Source of the DNA: CAIWHR01 sp963726775 | GTDB lineage: Bacteria > Pseudomonadota > Gammaproteobacteria > Burkholderiales > Casimicrobiaceae | Reading direction: 5' to 3' | Length of the DNA stretch: 64,000 nt | Assembly (NCBI GenBank): GCA_963726775.1 | Contig: CAVSDL010000009.1 | Span: 1-64,000 of the forward strand | In this document: positions 10,287-19,405 of the stretch, piece after piece | Layout of the letters: each line of letters begins with the position of its first letter | Position numbering within the stretch: the first letter of the stretch is position 1 | Program-made: the position numbers and the translations under genes | The notes under the pieces: generated by a model | Database searches by the model: none | Told to the model about the DNA's origin: nothing | What the model saw: the letters and a program-made list of their open reading frames with translations, nothing else

Positions 10287-11480
10287 TCAGTCGAACGTCG
10301 CGCCCTCGAAGCGATCGCGGCCGGCGGCCTTCGCGCGATAGAGGGCCGCGTCCGCGTTTTGAATCCAGAGGTCGACGCTCGTGATCTCCGGGGTCACGTC
10401 CGCGGCGCCCAGGCTCACCGTGCAGCGCAGATCCGGAGCGGACCCGATGACCAGAGTGTCCAGCTGCGCCCGGATGCGTTGCGCCACTTCCTCGGCGCCG
10501 AACAGGTCCGTCTCCGGCAGAATCAGCACGAATTCGTCGCCGCCATAACGTACAGGCGTATCGGGCGTCCGGCAGCATTGGCGCAGGATCGCCGCGACGG
10601 CGCGGAGCACCGCGTCGCCGACCGGGTGACCGTAGCCATCGTTGATGGCCTTGAAGCGGTCGATGTCGAGGATGACGAGTGCCGCCGGACGCCCGGTCCG
10701 GAAATGGCGCTCGAGTTCGACTTCCGCGACGGCAAAGCATTGACGGCGGTTGCCGAGGCCGGTGAGTCCGTCGGTACGCCCCAGCGCCTCCAGTTTCCGG
10801 TTCTGGCGCGAAACCTTTCTTGCCAGCGCGTAGGCGACCGCACTGATCGCGAGCGGATACATCATGAGGAACGGCAGGCTCGCCACGAGGACCGATATCG
10901 GGGTCCCGATGTCCACCGGAAAGCCGAGCGCCGCCGACGTCACGGCGCACGTCGCCGCGAGCACGACGAAGGTGCGCGCCATGAGATGCGTGCCGCCGAC
11001 GCTGACCTTGTCGATCGACAGCATCGTCAGGAGCAGCACGCTGGGCAGCAGGTTGAACTGCATGACGGCGACCCATAGCCCGCCGAGCGCGGAGTCCGCC
11101 ATCAGGTTGCGCAGTTCCGCGCGGCGCGGATCCCGGCTGTGCGTCGCCAGGAGCATGGCGACATGCGGCCAGATGAAACCGTTCAGCCCGAGCAGGAGCC
11201 ACCACCCGGACGGCTCGCGATGCAGGCGCAGGACCGAGGCCACGCACAACGCGCCGAGTCCAAGGCCCAGCGTTCGCAATCGATGAATGCGGCGGACAAA
11301 GCGCAGGTCGCGCACGCGGTCCGCGGCGAGCGGAGGCGTCGCGCGCTCATCGGCGCCATTGACGAACACGGACCCTCGACGCGAGCGTGTGCCGCCGTCC
11401 CCGGCGGCGAAAGGCCGGCGTCGCGCGGGTTCCCGCAGGAGTACCTGTACGCCTTGGTAAGGTAATGTCTGTGATGGCAT
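10287..11480 (-). CDS. MASE2-GGDEF diguanylate cyclase
   Basis: A 397-residue inner-membrane protein. Residues ~62-220 form a MASE2-type sensor with several membrane helices ('LLLGLNGFIWPHVAML' is diagnostic). A GGDEF domain follows, with 'DIDRFKAINDGYGHPVGD' and the intact catalytic signature GGDEF at 313-317. The product-inhibition I-site RTPD is at 304-307, five residues before GGDEF, as required. The protein should therefore make cyclic-di-GMP and be feedback-controlled. The first ~50 residues look non-conserved, so the true start may be an internal GTG. It is convergent with hyi. Confidence 0.9.
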   Translation of the reverse strand: MPSQTLPYQGVQVLLREPARRRPFAAGDGGTRSRRGSVFVNGADERATPPLAADRVRDLRFVRRIHRLRTLGLGLGALCVASVLRLHREPSGWWLLLGLNGFIWPHVAMLLATHSRDPRRAELRNLMADSALGGLWVAVMQFNLLPSVLLLTMLSIDKVSVGGTHLMARTFVVLAATCAVTSAALGFPVDIGTPISVLVASLPFLMMYPLAISAVAYALARKVSRQNRKLEALGRTDGLTGLGNRRQCFAVAEVELERHFRTGRPAALVILDIDRFKAINDGYGHPVGDAVLRAVAAILRQCCRTPDTPVRYGGDEFVLILPETDLFGAEEVAQRIRAQLDTLVIGSAPDLRCTVSLGAADVTPEITSVDLWIQNADAALYRAKAAGRDRFEGATFD

Positions 11481-11715
11481 GAACGCACCCCGTGTCGCAT
11501 CCGTCGCGGCGGCCTTTTCCGGCGCCCTGTGACGGCCACCGGCAGCTCGACCGCTTCCCGACCGGAAAAATGTCCTGACACGGATTGCCCTGCAATTAAC
11601 TTGCCAGGGACAGACGCCGACCGTCTTGCCGGTAGAAGGTCTACAGAGCCGCCTCTTTGGACGGTCTACGCGACGCGGCAGTCGCGCGTCGGCGGCCAGC
11701 GCTGATTCGCGTTTG

Positions 11716-11854
11716 CTCGCATCCCCACGCGCTAACCGCGCGCGGGGCCCCCTCGGCCTCCGCTAACGGCGTGGGGCGCGATCGTTGCGTGTCGGCCTCG
11801 TTGCGTCGACTCGCTCGCGTCGCATCCCCGCGCGCTATCCGCGCGCTGGGCCCC
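11716..11854. repeat. Two imperfect direct repeats in a gene-free stretch
   Basis: The 404-base interval 11481-11884 contains no convincing gene. It holds two related ~34-base words, at 11718-11751 (cgcatccccacgcgctaacc...) and 11821-11854 (cgcatccccgcgcgctatcc...), about 103 bases apart, each followed by a gcgcgc/ggcccc block. They may be REP-like or simply GC-rich repeat debris. The stretch should contain the promoter of the diguanylate cyclase, but no clear site stands out. Confidence 0.35.
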
Positions 11855-11884
11855 TGCTCCGAAGCTCGCGCCGCTGCTCACCGC

Positions 11885-12658
11885 TCACAGCGCTACGCTC
11901 ATCCCGCCGTCGATCACCAGCATCTGCCCGGTCATGTAATTGGCGGCGGGCGAGGCGAGAAAGACCGCGAGCCCGGCGATTTCGTCTGGCTGGCCCCAGC
12001 GGCCGGCCGGCGTGCGTTTGCACACCCACGCATTGAACTCGGCGTTGTCGATCAGCGCGCGGTTCATCTCGGTGGCGAAATAGCCCGGCGCGATCGCATT
12101 GACCTGGATGCGATGGGGCGCCAGCTCGACCGCCATGCCGCGGGTCAGCTGGCGCACGCCGCCCTTGGCCGCGGTGTACGGCACGACGGTGGGCCGCGCG
12201 AGCTCGCTCATCAGCGACGCGATGTGAATGATCTTGCCGGACTTGCGCGCGATCATTCCCGGAAGTGCGGCCTGCGAGACGAGAAACGGCGCCGTCAGGT
12301 TGGTCGCCATGATCGCGTCCCAGTCCTCCTTCGTGTAGTCGACGAGCGCATTGCGGCGCTGGATGCCCGCATTGTTGACGAGGATGTCGAGTCGCCCGTG
12401 CACGGATTCGATCGCCGCGACCGCCGCGCGCGCCGCCGCGCCATCGGTCACGTCGAATACGCTGGTCGACGCCGCGAGGCCGGCATCGGCCAGCGTCTTC
12501 ACCGCGCCTGCAAGCGCCTCCGGCTTCCGCCCGTTGAGCACGACGGTGGCGCCGGCCTGCGCGAGCCCCTTGGCGATTGCGAATCCGAGTCCGCGGTACG
12601 CGCCGGTGACGAGCGCGACCTTGCCGGAAAGATCGAACGGATGTGGAGTCGGGGGCAT
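11885..12658 (-). CDS. SDR family oxidoreductase (gluconate 5-dehydrogenase-like)
   Basis: A 257-residue classical short-chain dehydrogenase. Cofactor loop 'VTGAYRGLGFAIA' (TGxxxGxG), 'NNAGIQRRN', catalytic Ser in 'IIHIASLMSE', YxxxK in 'VPYTAAKGGV' and the C-terminal 'GQMLVIDGGMSV' are all present. 'NNAGIQRRNALVDY' and 'RTPAGRWGQPDEIAG' resemble gluconate 5-dehydrogenase/IdnO-type enzymes, but the substrate is unproven. It follows a second SDR gene on the same strand by 60 bases, and both diverge from the Liv transporter gene cluster, with which they may form one catabolic unit. Confidence 0.9.
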   Translation of the reverse strand: MPPTPHPFDLSGKVALVTGAYRGLGFAIAKGLAQAGATVVLNGRKPEALAGAVKTLADAGLAASTSVFDVTDGAAARAAVAAIESVHGRLDILVNNAGIQRRNALVDYTKEDWDAIMATNLTAPFLVSQAALPGMIARKSGKIIHIASLMSELARPTVVPYTAAKGGVRQLTRGMAVELAPHRIQVNAIAPGYFATEMNRALIDNAEFNAWVCKRTPAGRWGQPDEIAGLAVFLASPAANYMTGQMLVIDGGMSVAL

Positions 12659-12718
12659 GGCGTCCTCCTTGCGAATGCGAGCCGTTGCGTTTGGTGGCGG
12701 TGGCGGCCTGCGCCGCGA

Positions 12719-13495
12719 TTACGCGAGCGCCTGCGTATCGGCGTCGACGGCAATGGCCTGACCGGAAATGTTGGCACCGGCAGGCGAGCACAGGAAGACG
12801 ATCGTATGGGCAATGTCGTCGGCGGTGACCAGCCGCCGCAGCGACGTCTTGGCGAGCGCCTCCTCGCGCACCGTCGCCTCATCGAGCCCGCGCGCGGCGG
12901 CCCGGCTGGCGAACACCGCGTCGATGCGCGGGCCGGCCACCGAGCCGGGGCAGATGGCATTGACGCGGATCCCGGCGCCGCCGAGTTCGATCGACAGCGA
13001 CTTGGTGAAACCGATCACCGCCCATTTCGACGCGGCGTAGGGGGTGCGCATCGGGAAGCCGAAGCGCCCGGCGGCCGACGACAGGTTGACGATGCTGGCA
13101 TTCGCGCTGCGCCGCAAGTGCGGAATCGCGAGCTGGGCGCAGTGGAACTGGCCGGTGATGTTGACGGCAAGCGTGCGCTCCCACGCATCGGGCGCGACGT
13201 CCTCGCAGGCGGCCGTCGGTCCGGCGATGCCGGCGTTGTTGACGAGCACGTCGAGCCCGCCCAGCGCAGCCAGTGCCGCGGCGAACAGCGACGCGACGTC
13301 GTTGCGACTGGCGACGTCGCAAAGGCTCCGCGACAACGCCGGGTCGCTCGCCGCCAGCGCGTCCAGCGCGGCGCGGTCCACGTCGCCGATGTGCACGCGC
13401 GCGCCTTCACGGGCGAACGCGCGCGCGGTCGCGAGTCCGATGCCGCTGGCGCCGGCGGTAACGAGAACGCGGAGCCCGGTCAGTTGCAGGTTCAT
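12719..13495 (-). CDS. SDR family oxidoreductase
   Basis: A 258-residue short-chain dehydrogenase with 'TAGASGIGLATA' (TGxxxGIG-type loop with an N-terminal Ala substitution), 'DVDRAALDAL' (an Asp that usually selects NAD), 'NNAGIAGPTA', 'IVNLSSAAGRFG' and the YxxxK active site in 'TPYAASKWAV'. Start 13495 is supported by AGGAAACAGC before the ATG; the frame is open upstream to 13552 but lacks family similarity. It diverges from livK, leaving a 249-base intergenic region that must hold promoters for both directions. Substrate unknown. Confidence 0.9.
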   Translation of the reverse strand: MNLQLTGLRVLVTAGASGIGLATARAFAREGARVHIGDVDRAALDALAASDPALSRSLCDVASRNDVASLFAAALAALGGLDVLVNNAGIAGPTAACEDVAPDAWERTLAVNITGQFHCAQLAIPHLRRSANASIVNLSSAAGRFGFPMRTPYAASKWAVIGFTKSLSIELGGAGIRVNAICPGSVAGPRIDAVFASRAAARGLDEATVREEALAKTSLRRLVTADDIAHTIVFLCSPAGANISGQAIAVDADTQALA

Positions 13496-13744
13496 GCTGT
13501 TTCCTCGTGGTCGGGATGCTCGTAGAGAGGCGGGATGCACGCGGCAGCGCATCCGGCGGTGCCAGCCCTCGCGCGGTCACGCAGCGTGGCACAGGCGACA
13601 GGGGCGGAAGCGGGCGGGTCCGGTTCGCATCGCGCTTTACAGCCGGCGGCGGCGGGATTATAACTGCGATCGCTGTTCAGTCCGCGCAGTCCATCCGCGG
13701 TGTCCATCGCCCGCCCTCGCATTTGCGTTCACGGAGGAAATACC

Positions 13745-14999
13745 ATGAGTGAAACGGTCAGCCGCGCTCGTCGCGGCTTGCTCAAGGGCGGCGCTGCCGC
13801 CACCGCGCTCGGCGCGCTCGGCTTTCCGGCGATCAGCCGCGGCCAGGCGGACGCCATCCGGTTCGGCCACCTGACGCCGCGCACCGGCTTTCTCGGGCCG
13901 CTGGGCGAATACGCGGTGATGGGGGTCAACCTTGCCGTCGAGGAGATCAATGCCGGTGGCGGCGTGATGGGCCGCAAGATCGAGCTGATCGCCGAGGACA
14001 GCGTCAATCCGCAGACCGCCTCGACCAAGGCCGAGCGCCTCATCGAACGCGACAGGGTGGCGGTGATCATCGGCGAGATCAGCTCGGCGTCGGGCCTCGC
14101 GATCGCCCAGGTCGCGCTGCGCAACCGGACGCTCTTCTTCAACACCGGCTGCAACTCGGACGAATTGCGCGGCAAGTCGTGCAACCGCTACATGTTCCAC
14201 ACCGAGGCCGCCAACACGATGTACGTCTACGCGGCCGGCCAGGCGTTGCTGCGCGACGGCATGGTGAAAGGCAAGAAGTGGTACAGCCTGACCGCCGACT
14301 ACGCGTTCGGCCACGATCTCCTGAAGGCTGCCAAGCGCTTCATGCTGGCCAATGGCGGCGAGTTCGCCGCCGACGAACTGGTGCCTACCGACGCCGCCGA
14401 CTTCTCCGCGTACCTGCTCAAGATCCGCAACGCGAAGCCGGATCTCGTCGTGTCCAATCTCGCGGGTGCGCAGATCACCAACTTCATGAAGCAGTACATG
14501 GAGTACGGGCTGCCCGTATCCGGTCGGCGGATTCGGCTTCGACACCGCGGTCGCATGGGGCGCGGGGAAGGGCAACGTCACCGGCATCTGGCCTCTGGTC
14601 TGGGATTCGCAGGTCCAGACCGCCTCGGCGAAGAAGTTCACCGACGCGTTCGTGAAGAAGTACGGCAAGCCGCCGGAGAACCAGGCGTGGGGCGACTACA
14701 TGTCGACCAAGCATGTCGCGCAGGCGATGAACGAAATCAAGACCACCGATTCGACGAAGCTCGTCGAACATCTGGAGAAGGGCGCGAAATTCGACCTGCT
14801 CAAGACGCGCGAAGGCTACTACCGCAACTGGGATCACCAGTTGATGCAGGAGATGTACACGATCCGCTTCAGGCCGGCCAGCGAGGTCAAGGACAAATGG
14901 GATCTGTTCGCGCTGTCGGCGCCGGTGCCGGCCGCCAACCAGAGCCTCGAGGTGATCGCGCCCACGCGCGAAGACAACGCCTGCACGATGCCCGCTTGA
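13745..14999 (+). CDS. Branched-chain amino acid-type ABC transporter, periplasmic substrate-binding protein (frameshifted)
   Basis: A Leu/Ile/Val-type (Peripla_BP_6) receptor of about 417 residues. The N-terminus carries a Tat-like signal with two arginines ('RARRGLLKGGAAAT') and Ala-rich cleavage region. Body motifs include 'GPLGEYAVMGVNLAVEEIN' and 'AEDSVNPQTASTKAERLI'. The reading frame breaks between about 14511 and 14526: one extra G in 'gtatccggtcggcgga' would restore 'GLPVSVGGFGFD', and the protein then continues in the next frame to 14999. A perfect SD (AGGAGG) precedes the ATG. It starts the operon livK-livH-livM-livGF-dehydrogenase-BKACE and probably delivers the compound degraded by the last two enzymes. 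Confidence 0.88.
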
Positions 15000-15051
15000 G
15001 CCATCGACTGCCGCGCGGACGGGGCGGCAACGCTTCGTCCGTGCGCGCGCC

Positions 15052-15927
15052 ATGGTCCTGATTCAGATTCTCGAACAGGTCATCAACGGCCTGCTCGCCG
15101 GCGCGTACTACCTGCTGATCGCGCTCGGCCTCTCGCTCATCTTTTCGCTGGGCGGGCTCGTCAACCTCGCGCACGGCGCGTTCTACGCGCTCGGCGCGTA
15201 TTTCGCCATCCAGATCGCCGACGCGTTCGGCTTCGCGGCGGCGTTCGCCGCCGCGCCGCTGCTGGTCGCGCTCATCGGGCTCGTGATCGAGCGCTTTCTC
15301 TTCCGGCGCTTCTACCGCGAGGACCCGGCGCTCGGGCTGCTGCTCACGTTCGGGCTCGCGATGGTCGCCGAGCAGCTCCTGCGCGTCGTCTACGGCGCCG
15401 CGCCGATTCCATTCTCCATCCCGCCCCTGCTGAAGGGCCAGATCCTGGTCGGCGATTTCATCTACTCCAGGTACCGGCTGCTGATGCTCGTCGTGGCCGT
15501 GGCGGCGGTGGCCGGTCTGTGGGTGCTGCTGAAGCGCACGCCGTTCGGCAGGGTCGTGCGGGCCGGCGTGCAGAACCCGGACATGGTCGCGGCGCTGGGC
15601 ATCTCGCTGAAGCCGTACATGAGCGCGGTCGTCGCGATCAGCGTCGCGCTGGCGGCGCTCGCGGGCGTGCTGCTGGCTCCGATTTCGGGCGTGCACCCGG
15701 CGATGGGCGCGGAAATCCTCACCGCCTCGTTTGTCGTCGTCGTCATCGGCGGGCTGGGATCGTTCTGGGGCGTGGTCTGCGCGGCGCTGATCGTCGGCGT
15801 CGTGCGTGGTTTGACGGTCTACTTCTATCCGGCGGCGGCCGAGGCGTCGATCTATCTGCTGATGCTGCTGGTGCTGCTGTTCCGTCCGCGCGGGCTGTTC
15901 GGCGAACGGATCCAGCGCTTCGAATGA
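15052..15927 (+). CDS. Branched-chain amino acid-type ABC transporter permease (LivH family)
   Basis: A 291-residue membrane permease with about eight helices. 'LINGLLAGAYYLLIALGL' type N-terminus and 'GLVNLAHGAFYALGAY' are signatures of LivH, and 'GGLGSFWGVVCAALIVGVV' is the conserved C-terminal EAA-like region. It pairs with the LivM-type permease that follows; the two genes overlap by the four bases ATGA at 15924-15927, indicating translational coupling. Confidence 0.95.
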   Translation: MVLIQILEQVINGLLAGAYYLLIALGLSLIFSLGGLVNLAHGAFYALGAYFAIQIADAFGFAAAFAAAPLLVALIGLVIERFLFRRFYREDPALGLLLTFGLAMVAEQLLRVVYGAAPIPFSIPPLLKGQILVGDFIYSRYRLLMLVVAVAAVAGLWVLLKRTPFGRVVRAGVQNPDMVAALGISLKPYMSAVVAISVALAALAGVLLAPISGVHPAMGAEILTASFVVVVIGGLGSFWGVVCAALIVGVVRGLTVYFYPAAAEASIYLLMLLVLLFRPRGLFGERIQRFE

Positions 15928-17183
15928 AAATCCGCCAGTCACCGGTCGCGATCGCGGCGCTGGCGGCGCTGGTGCTGCCCTTCGTGCTGCTCGCCGGCGG
16001 ACTGACGATGACGAGCGCCACCGACGTCGTGATCTTCGCCATTGCCTGCATGGCGCTCAATGTGCTGGTCGGCTACACCGGCCTCGTGTCCTTCGGGCAC
16101 GGCGCGTGGTTCGGCGTCGGCGCCTATGCCGCGGCCCTCGCGCAGCGGCACTGGTTCCCGGGTTCGGTACTGTGGCCGGCGCTTGTCGCGGTCGCGATTC
16201 TGGCGGTGTCGGCGGTGCTGGTGGGATTCCTGGTGCTGCGCCGGCGCGGCGTCTACTTCTCGCTGCTGACGCTGGCGTTTACCGCACTCGCCTACTCGGT
16301 GGCGTTCCGGTGGACCGCCTTCACCGGCGGCGAGAATGGTCTCGGCGGCGTCACGCGGGGGAAATGGCTGGGCGCCGACCTCGAGAACGCCTGGGTGTAC
16401 TACGGCCTGGTCGCGCTCGCCGGCGTCGGCGTCGTGGCCGCGCTGCGGCGGTTTCACGGTTCGCCGATCGGCTCGGTGCTGGTGGCGATAAGGGAGAACG
16501 AGCAGCGCGCGCAGTTCGTCGGGTACGCGACGCACCGTTACAGGCTGATCGCGTTCACGATTTCGGCGACACTCACCGGATTCGCGGGCGTGCTGTTCGC
16601 GTTTCATCACCGCTTTGCGTCGGCCGATCCGATCGCCGTGACGTTTTCCGGCGAGCTGCTGGCGATGGTGATCATCGGCGGCATGCGCAGCCTTCTTGGT
16701 CCGGCGCTGGGAGCCCTGTTCTACATCCTGTTTCGCGAGTACCTGTCGATCTGGACGTCGAACTGGCTGCTGTTCTTCGGCCTGCTGTTCGTCGCCTTCG
16801 TCGTGTATTCGCCCACCGGGCTGGTGGGCGTATGGCGGCGGCTCACCGAGCCGCTGCGTGCGCGGGTGGTCGAGGCGGCGGCGATGGCGGGGCGCGCGAT
16901 CGAGCACGGGCTGCCTCTGCCCGAGTTCCTGCGCCACGACGGAGCGCGGCGATGGAACGGCGCTGGAGGTGCGCAATCTGGCCAAGGCCTTCGGCGGCAT
17001 TCACGCGGTAGCGGACGCGAGCTTCACGCTGCGGTCGCGCACGCTGCACGCGCTGATCGGTCCCAACGGCGCCGGCAAGACGACCGTATTCAACCTGATC
17101 TCGGGGTTGTTCGCCCCGGACCACGGCACCGTGACGCTCGCGGGCGTCCCGATCACCGGCTTGGCGCCGCATCGCATCGTTAA
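15924..17183 (+). CDS. LivM-family ABC permease, reading frame runs on into the ATPase region
   Basis: The first ~345 residues are a LivM permease: 'ACMALNVLVGYTGLVSFGHG' and 'GVYFSLLTLAFTALAYSVAF' in the membrane core, 'ELLAMVIIGGMRSLLGPALG' near the end. No stop codon follows the permease domain; past about 16955 the frame reads non-family sequence to 17183 while the ATPase domain appears one base later. The shift has the sign of one extra base, like the other broken frames in the window. Removing it would join permease and ATPases into a single LivM-LivG-LivF protein of about 841 residues. A separate livM with a lost stop codon is the alternative. Confidence 0.85.
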   Translation: MKIRQSPVAIAALAALVLPFVLLAGGLTMTSATDVVIFAIACMALNVLVGYTGLVSFGHGAWFGVGAYAAALAQRHWFPGSVLWPALVAVAILAVSAVLVGFLVLRRRGVYFSLLTLAFTALAYSVAFRWTAFTGGENGLGGVTRGKWLGADLENAWVYYGLVALAGVGVVAALRRFHGSPIGSVLVAIRENEQRAQFVGYATHRYRLIAFTISATLTGFAGVLFAFHHRFASADPIAVTFSGELLAMVIIGGMRSLLGPALGALFYILFREYLSIWTSNWLLFFGLLFVAFVVYSPTGLVGVWRRLTEPLRARVVEAAAMAGRAIEHGLPLPEFLRHDGARRWNGAGGAQSGQGLRRHSRGSGRELHAAVAHAARADRSQRRRQDDRIQPDLGVVRPGPRHRDARGRPDHRLGAASHR

Positions 17184-18450
17184 CGCCGGACTGGCGCGCT
17201 CGTTCCAGATCACGAACCTCTTCGCCGGCGTGTCGATCGAGGAGAACCTGCGGCTCGCCCTGCAGGCTCGCGATCCGTCGCACTTCGACGGCTGGTCCGA
17301 TGTTCGCGCGGTCGAGCGCGTCACGCTGCGCACGGCGGAGCTGATCCGTTTCCTCGGCCTCGGCGGCATCGAAGGCGCCGACGCCGGCGTGTTGTCCTAC
17401 GGCGGCCAGCGCCTGCTCGACATGGGACTGGCGATCGCGTCGGGCCCGCGCGTGCTGCTGCTCGACGAGCCGCTGGCGGGTCTCGCCGCCGCCGAACGGG
17501 AACGCGTGTCGAATCTGATCAAGCGCATTTCCACCGACATTCCGGTGCTGCTGGTCGAACACGACATCGACCGGGTATTCGCGCTGGCGGATCGCGTGAC
17601 GGTGATGAACAACGGCCAGGTGCTGGTCGACGGCACGGCGGAGGATGCGCGGCAGAGCAGGGAAGTCCAGGAAATCTACATCGGTTCGGGCGCCGCGGCA
17701 TTGGCGGCGCGACCGCGCGGGCATGCGGGAACCGCCGCGGCGCCGGCGCTGCTGGCATTGCGCGACGTCGACGCGTTCTACGGCAAGAGCCACATTGTCC
17801 GCGGCGCTTCGCTCACCGCGCACGAGGGCGAGATCGTCGCCTTGCTCGGCCGCAACGGCGCCGGCAAGTCGACGCTGCTGAAGACGATCATCGGCATCGT
17901 TCCCGCGGCTGCGGGCAGCATCCATCTCGGCGACGACGACCTCGCGCGACGGTCCGCGGCCGGGAACGCGCGCCGCGGCATCGGCTATGTTCCGCAGGGG
18001 CGGGCACTCTTTGCCGGAATGAGCGTGCGCCACAACCTCGAGCTGGGGCGTCTCAAGCGGCAGGGCGGCACCGGAGTCGCGTGGACGCTGGAGCGTATCC
18101 TGACTTTTTTCCCGCGGCTGCGGAACCGGCTCGACACGCCGGCCGACTATCTGTCCGGCGGCGAGCAGCAGATGGTCGCCGTGGCCCGGGCGCTGTCGGG
18201 GCACGTGCGCGTCCTGCTGCTCGACGAACCGTTCGAAGGGCTCGCTCCCTCGGTGATCGAGGAACTGTTCGAGGCGTTCGACAAGCTGCGGCACGAACTC
18301 GCGATCGTGATCGTCGAGCACAACCTCGATCTCGTCCTCGCGCTGGCGGACCGCGCGTGCGTGCTGGAGCGCGGCAGCGTCGTGCACGACGGCCCGGCCG
18401 CCGCGCTCCGTGAAGATCTCGACCTGCGCAAGCGGGTCCTCTGGATGTGA
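16969..18450 (+). CDS. Fused LivG-LivF double ABC ATPase
   Basis: Two complete ABC ATPase domains in one frame. Domain 1 (LivG-like): Walker A 'GPNGAGKTT', signature-like 'SYGGQRLLDMG' (LivG proteins usually have SYGxQRxLE here), Walker B 'VLLLDEPLAGL', 'HDIDRVF'. Domain 2 (LivF-like): Walker A 'GRNGAGKST', 'YVPQGRALF', signature 'LSGGEQQM', Walker B 'VLLLDEPFEGL'. The usual separate livG and livF are thus fused head to tail. No good start codon with an SD lies at the head of domain 1; a GTG at 16969 is the nearest, which supports a larger fusion with the preceding LivM. It energises uptake by the Liv-type permeases. Confidence 0.88.
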   Translation: MRNLAKAFGGIHAVADASFTLRSRTLHALIGPNGAGKTTVFNLISGLFAPDHGTVTLAGVPITGLAPHRIVNAGLARSFQITNLFAGVSIEENLRLALQARDPSHFDGWSDVRAVERVTLRTAELIRFLGLGGIEGADAGVLSYGGQRLLDMGLAIASGPRVLLLDEPLAGLAAAERERVSNLIKRISTDIPVLLVEHDIDRVFALADRVTVMNNGQVLVDGTAEDARQSREVQEIYIGSGAAALAARPRGHAGTAAAPALLALRDVDAFYGKSHIVRGASLTAHEGEIVALLGRNGAGKSTLLKTIIGIVPAAAGSIHLGDDDLARRSAAGNARRGIGYVPQGRALFAGMSVRHNLELGRLKRQGGTGVAWTLERILTFFPRLRNRLDTPADYLSGGEQQMVAVARALSGHVRVLLLDEPFEGLAPSVIEELFEAFDKLRHELAIVIVEHNLDLVLALADRACVLERGSVVHDGPAAALREDLDLRKRVLWM

Positions 18451-18454
18451 GCCT

Positions 18455-19393
18455 ATGAACACGACGGCGGCAATGATCGGAGCCGGCCTCATCGGCCGGT
18501 CGTGGGCGATGGTGTTTGCGCGGGCCGGGTGGCATGTCCGGCTCTACGACAGCGCGCGATCTCAACTCGACGCCGCGCGAACCCACATCGAGGCGGGACT
18601 GGCCGAACAGCAGGCCTATGGCCTCGCCGACGACGCGACCGCCGCGGCGAGCCGCATCGTCTACGCAGCCGATCTCGAGGATGCGCTGGCGGGCGTTGCC
18701 TGGGTGCAGGAGAGCCTGCCCGAGGTGCTCGACGTCAAACGCGCGATCTACGCCGACCTCGACCGCCTCGCGCCGCCGGACGCGGTACTGGCCAGCTCGA
18801 CGTCGGCGATTCCGGCGTCGCGCTTCACCGAGGCCCTGGCGGGCCGCGCGCGATGCCTCGTCGCGCATCCGGTCAACCCGCCACATCTCGTTCCGGTCGT
18901 CGAGCTTTGCGGCGCGCCATGGACCGCCGCGGCGACCGTCGAGCGGGCACGCGCGGTGATGGAGTCCATCGGCCAGGTGCCGGTCGTGGTGCGGCGCGAG
19001 GTCGAAGGATTCATCCTCAACCGACTGCAGGGCGCGCTCTTGTCCGAGGCGATGCGCCTCGTCGGCGAAGGCTGCGTGTCGCCGCAGGATCTCGACAAGA
19101 CGGTGCGCGACGGGCTGGGCCTGCGCTGGTCATTCCTCGGGCCTTTCGCCACGATCGAACTCAACGCGCCGGGCGGCGTGGCCGATTATTGCGAACGCTA
19201 CGGCGGCTTCTACGGGCGACTCGCCGCCGATGGCGCGCGGCCCGGCGTGTGGGAGGATCACAGCGTGGCGCGCGTCGTGGAGGCGCTCGGTGAAACACTC
19301 ACACCCGCCGAACGCGACGCACGCATGCGATGGCGCGATCTCCGCCTGCTGTCGCTGCGCCGGCACAAGAACGACCAATCCGATATCGATTGA
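18455..19393 (+). CDS. 3-hydroxyacyl-CoA dehydrogenase family protein (lambda-crystallin/gulonate dehydrogenase-like)
   Basis: A 312-residue NAD-dependent dehydrogenase. The Rossmann loop 'AMIGAGLIGRSWAMVFA' lies at residues 6-22, 'LASSTSAIPAS' and 'AHPVNPPHLVPVVE' hold the catalytic Ser/His region, and 'GFILNRLQGALLSEAMRLV' marks the helical C-domain. The WSFLGPF stretch is typical of the lambda-crystallin (CRYL1), L-gulonate 3-dehydrogenase and L-carnitine dehydrogenase branch that acts on free 3-hydroxy acids rather than on CoA esters. It starts 4 bases after the ATPase stop and is followed 12 bases later by a beta-keto acid cleavage enzyme, so its product is probably that enzyme's substrate (inference). 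Confidence 0.88.
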   Translation: MNTTAAMIGAGLIGRSWAMVFARAGWHVRLYDSARSQLDAARTHIEAGLAEQQAYGLADDATAAASRIVYAADLEDALAGVAWVQESLPEVLDVKRAIYADLDRLAPPDAVLASSTSAIPASRFTEALAGRARCLVAHPVNPPHLVPVVELCGAPWTAAATVERARAVMESIGQVPVVVRREVEGFILNRLQGALLSEAMRLVGEGCVSPQDLDKTVRDGLGLRWSFLGPFATIELNAPGGVADYCERYGGFYGRLAADGARPGVWEDHSVARVVEALGETLTPAERDARMRWRDLRLLSLRRHKNDQSDID

Positions 19394-19405
19394 GGAGCCG
19401 CGATC

